Assembly (NCBI GenBank): GCA_008501825.1 | Contig: QQUA01000006.1 | Location: 1-64,000, forward strand | From: Planctomycetota bacterium | GTDB taxonomy: Bacteria > Planctomycetota > UBA1135 | DNA: 64,000 nucleotides | Direction of reading: 5' to 3' | Part shown: positions 62,502 to 64,000 of the stretch, in pieces | Layout: each line of letters starts with the position of its first letter | Position numbering within the stretch: position 1 is the stretch's first letter | Program-made: the position numbers and the translations under genes | Notes under the pieces: model-generated | What the model saw: the letters and a program-made list of their open reading frames with translations, nothing else | Told to the model about the DNA's origin: nothing | Databases searched by the model: none

Positions 62502-64000
62502 ATGACCGAATCCCTGCCTCCCGTTTCTCCCGACTCTCAATCTGAGCTTCCGCTCCAAGCCGGCAAGCTTCAGCTTCAAGCCGATTTGGACCAGCGCCTG
62601 AATTACGCTTTACAACAAAATGCAGTCCCGCTGGTTCGGCAACTACGCCTTGAAAACCTCGGGCAACAAGAATACGAAAACCTGAGCGTTCATTTATGGC
62701 TGGAATCCGAACTATCGGAGCGGTTGGAACTGCGGATTTCCGGCCTGGCTCCGGGAGAGGTTTATCACCTGGATCGGGTTGATTTGGAACTGCGCCCGGA
62801 ACGGCTGCTGCAACAACAAGAGCGGGAATCCACCCGATTGCTGGGGGAAGTTAGGACCGAAGATTCGATTCTGACCGAACAAAGCTGGCCGGTGGAAGTC
62901 CTGGCTTGCAATGAATGGGCCGGCCTTCGCTCCCTTCCCGAGATGATTGCCGCCTTCGTGGCGCCGAACCATCCGGTGGTCATGGAGGTACTCCAGCGGG
63001 CAAGTCGTTATTTGGAAGAACAGACCGGAGACGGCGGCTTCAATGGATATCAGAGCAACCATCCAAGGCGGATCGGAGAAGTGGCGGCGGCGATCTACGC
63101 CGCCCTTCAAGATGCGGAGCTGAAGTATGTCATGCCTCCGGCCAGCTTTGAGGAAGAGGGGCAAAAGATTCGTGGCCCGGAAGAAATCATGCACAGCCGC
63201 ATGGGCTGCTGCCTGGATTTGTCGGCATTGTTCGCCGCCTGCTTGGAACAAGCCGGCATTCACCCGCTGTTGGTATTTATCCGCGGTCACGCCATGGTCG
63301 CTTGGTGGACTCGCCCGGATTCCTTTCCGGAACCGGCGATGGAAGACGGTTTAAGGTTGCGCAAGCGAGTGGATCTTGAAGAAATTCAAATCCTGGAAAC
63401 CACTGCCTTTACTTCGGAGGAACCAGTTTCTTTCCCCAGGGCTTGCGAATTGGCCCGAAAGCGAATTCAAGACCCGGAAGCATTCCAATGCGCGGTGGAC
63501 CTGCACGCGGCCCGAAAGCGGCAAATCCGCCCCCTGCCGCTTCGTGTCAGCCAAGAAGAATTTCACTTTCTGAACCAAGATCTAGCCGACCGCAAAGTCC
63601 AGTGGCAGGAACCGCCGGCCCATAAAGTCCCCATTACTTTGGAGGCGGAAGAAGAGCCGAAGGAACCGGAGATCGAGTTTGAGGAGGAAATTCACTCTGC
63701 GAGCCATGAACGACTTCGGCGTTGGAAGCGGCGCCTGCTCGATCTTTCTCTCCGCAACCGACTGATCAACTTCCGGGAAACCAAGAAATCGATTCCTCTA
63801 CTGTGCGCCGACCTGGCCGGACTTGAAGACGCGTTGGCCAGTGGGCGCCGGTTTCAACTCGCGGCCAAGCCGGACTTTTTAGGGGAGTCCGATCCAAGAG
63901 ATCCCCAATTGCACCTGGCCCAAACCGGGGAAGACGCTCTGGAAAATTTCCTGCAGGAAGAGTTGGCCGAAAGCCGCCTGCACTCTCGCTTAGGCGAAGA
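62502..64000 (+). CDS. DUF4011-type large protein, N-terminal part, runs off the window
   Basis: The frame starts at ATG 62502 and stays open to the window end (499 complete codons). The first 200 residues look like a beta-rich domain. A transglutaminase-like segment follows, with Cys in GCCLDLSALFAACLE and His in GHAMVAWW. Near residue 405, RRWKRRLLDLSLRNRLINF matches the start of DUF4011, normally joined to a DNA2-like helicase and nuclease domains in the second half. Similar proteins are linked to defence islands, but the helicase part is not visible. Role uncertain. Confidence 0.75.
   Translation, partial: MTESLPPVSPDSQSELPLQAGKLQLQADLDQRLNYALQQNAVPLVRQLRLENLGQQEYENLSVHLWLESELSERLELRISGLAPGEVYHLDRVDLELRPERLLQQQERESTRLLGEVRTEDSILTEQSWPVEVLACNEWAGLRSLPEMIAAFVAPNHPVVMEVLQRASRYLEEQTGDGGFNGYQSNHPRRIGEVAAAIYAALQDAELKYVMPPASFEEEGQKIRGPEEIMHSRMGCCLDLSALFAACLEQAGIHPLLVFIRGHAMVAWWTRPDSFPEPAMEDGLRLRKRVDLEEIQILETTAFTSEEPVSFPRACELARKRIQDPEAFQCAVDLHAARKRQIRPLPLRVSQEEFHFLNQDLADRKVQWQEPPAHKVPITLEAEEEPKEPEIEFEEEIHSASHERLRRWKRRLLDLSLRNRLINFRETKKSIPLLCADLAGLEDALASGRRFQLAAKPDFLGESDPRDPQLHLAQTGEDALENFLQEELAESRLHSRLGE

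Noticed and set aside
1..64000. CRISPR arrays, tRNA or rRNA genes
   Set aside because: No regularly spaced short repeats, cloverleaf sequences or rRNA-like stretches were noticed on either strand.

Overview
The window looks like part of a bacterial chromosome or metagenome contig, most likely from a planctomycete or a similarly built phylum. This is inferred from gene content: an ECF sigma factor paired with a Ser/Thr kinase that carries FGE-like and FG-GAP-like domains, a sulfatase, a CotH/lamin-tail protein, a large multidomain sialidase, a multiheme-TPR lipoprotein, and many secreted proteins whose signal peptides end in A-Q or G-Q. No rRNA, tRNA or CRISPR array was seen. A mobile element is visible only at the extreme left, where the end of an IS3-family element truncates a reading frame.

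Layout. 1-360: IS3 end and truncated gene. 404-1366: lipoprotein. 1466-5347: FadR-like GntR regulator behind two abutting palindromes, then an overlapping operon (small membrane protein, GMC oxidoreductase, unknown protein) and an Mpo1-like membrane enzyme, probably for lipid or alcohol oxidation. 5.6-16.2 kb: secreted and surface proteins (beta-helix, carboxypeptidase-regulatory-like, TraB/GumN, CotH with two lamin-tail domains) and a HAD phosphatase. 16.2-17.4 kb: small DNA-binding and membrane proteins. 17.4-19.3 kb: arsenic resistance operon (arsR, acr3, arsC). 19.5-24.0 kb: ECF sigma factor and giant kinase. 24.0-30.8 kb: sialic-acid locus (epimerase-family protein, NanA-like lyase, SGNH-sialidase, GntR). 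30.8-36.7 kb: glyoxylate block with an aminotransferase, a fused malate synthase-isocitrate lyase and a divergent ScfR/RamB-type regulator. 36.8-40.5 kb: DUF3179 gene interrupted by one in-frame TGA, then a sulfatase fused to a beta-propeller. 40.9-49.6 kb: tandem array of six secreted paralogues, one of them decayed. 49.6-62.4 kb: SLC13 permease, SseB-like protein, GH35 beta-galactosidase, penicillin-acylase-family hydrolase, octaheme-TPR lipoprotein, and a 53-residue membrane protein overlapping an SSS symporter. 62.5-64.0 kb: start of a DUF4011-type protein running off the right edge.

Themes. Sialidase, esterase, lyase, beta-galactosidase and sulfatase fit scavenging of sulfated or sialylated glycans. 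GMC oxidase, Mpo1-like protein and glyoxylate shunt fit use of lipids or C2 compounds. The most notable signal is the DUF3179 gene. Its TGA sits exactly where the family has the first Cys of a CPLC motif, the same frame stays open for 244 more codons, and a 7-bp hairpin with G in its loop lies 20 nt downstream, as in bacterial SECIS elements. This predicts a selenoprotein with a U-P-L-C redox motif. The fused glyoxylate enzyme and the secreted paralogue array, with its repeated promoter-like and terminator cassettes, come next in interest.
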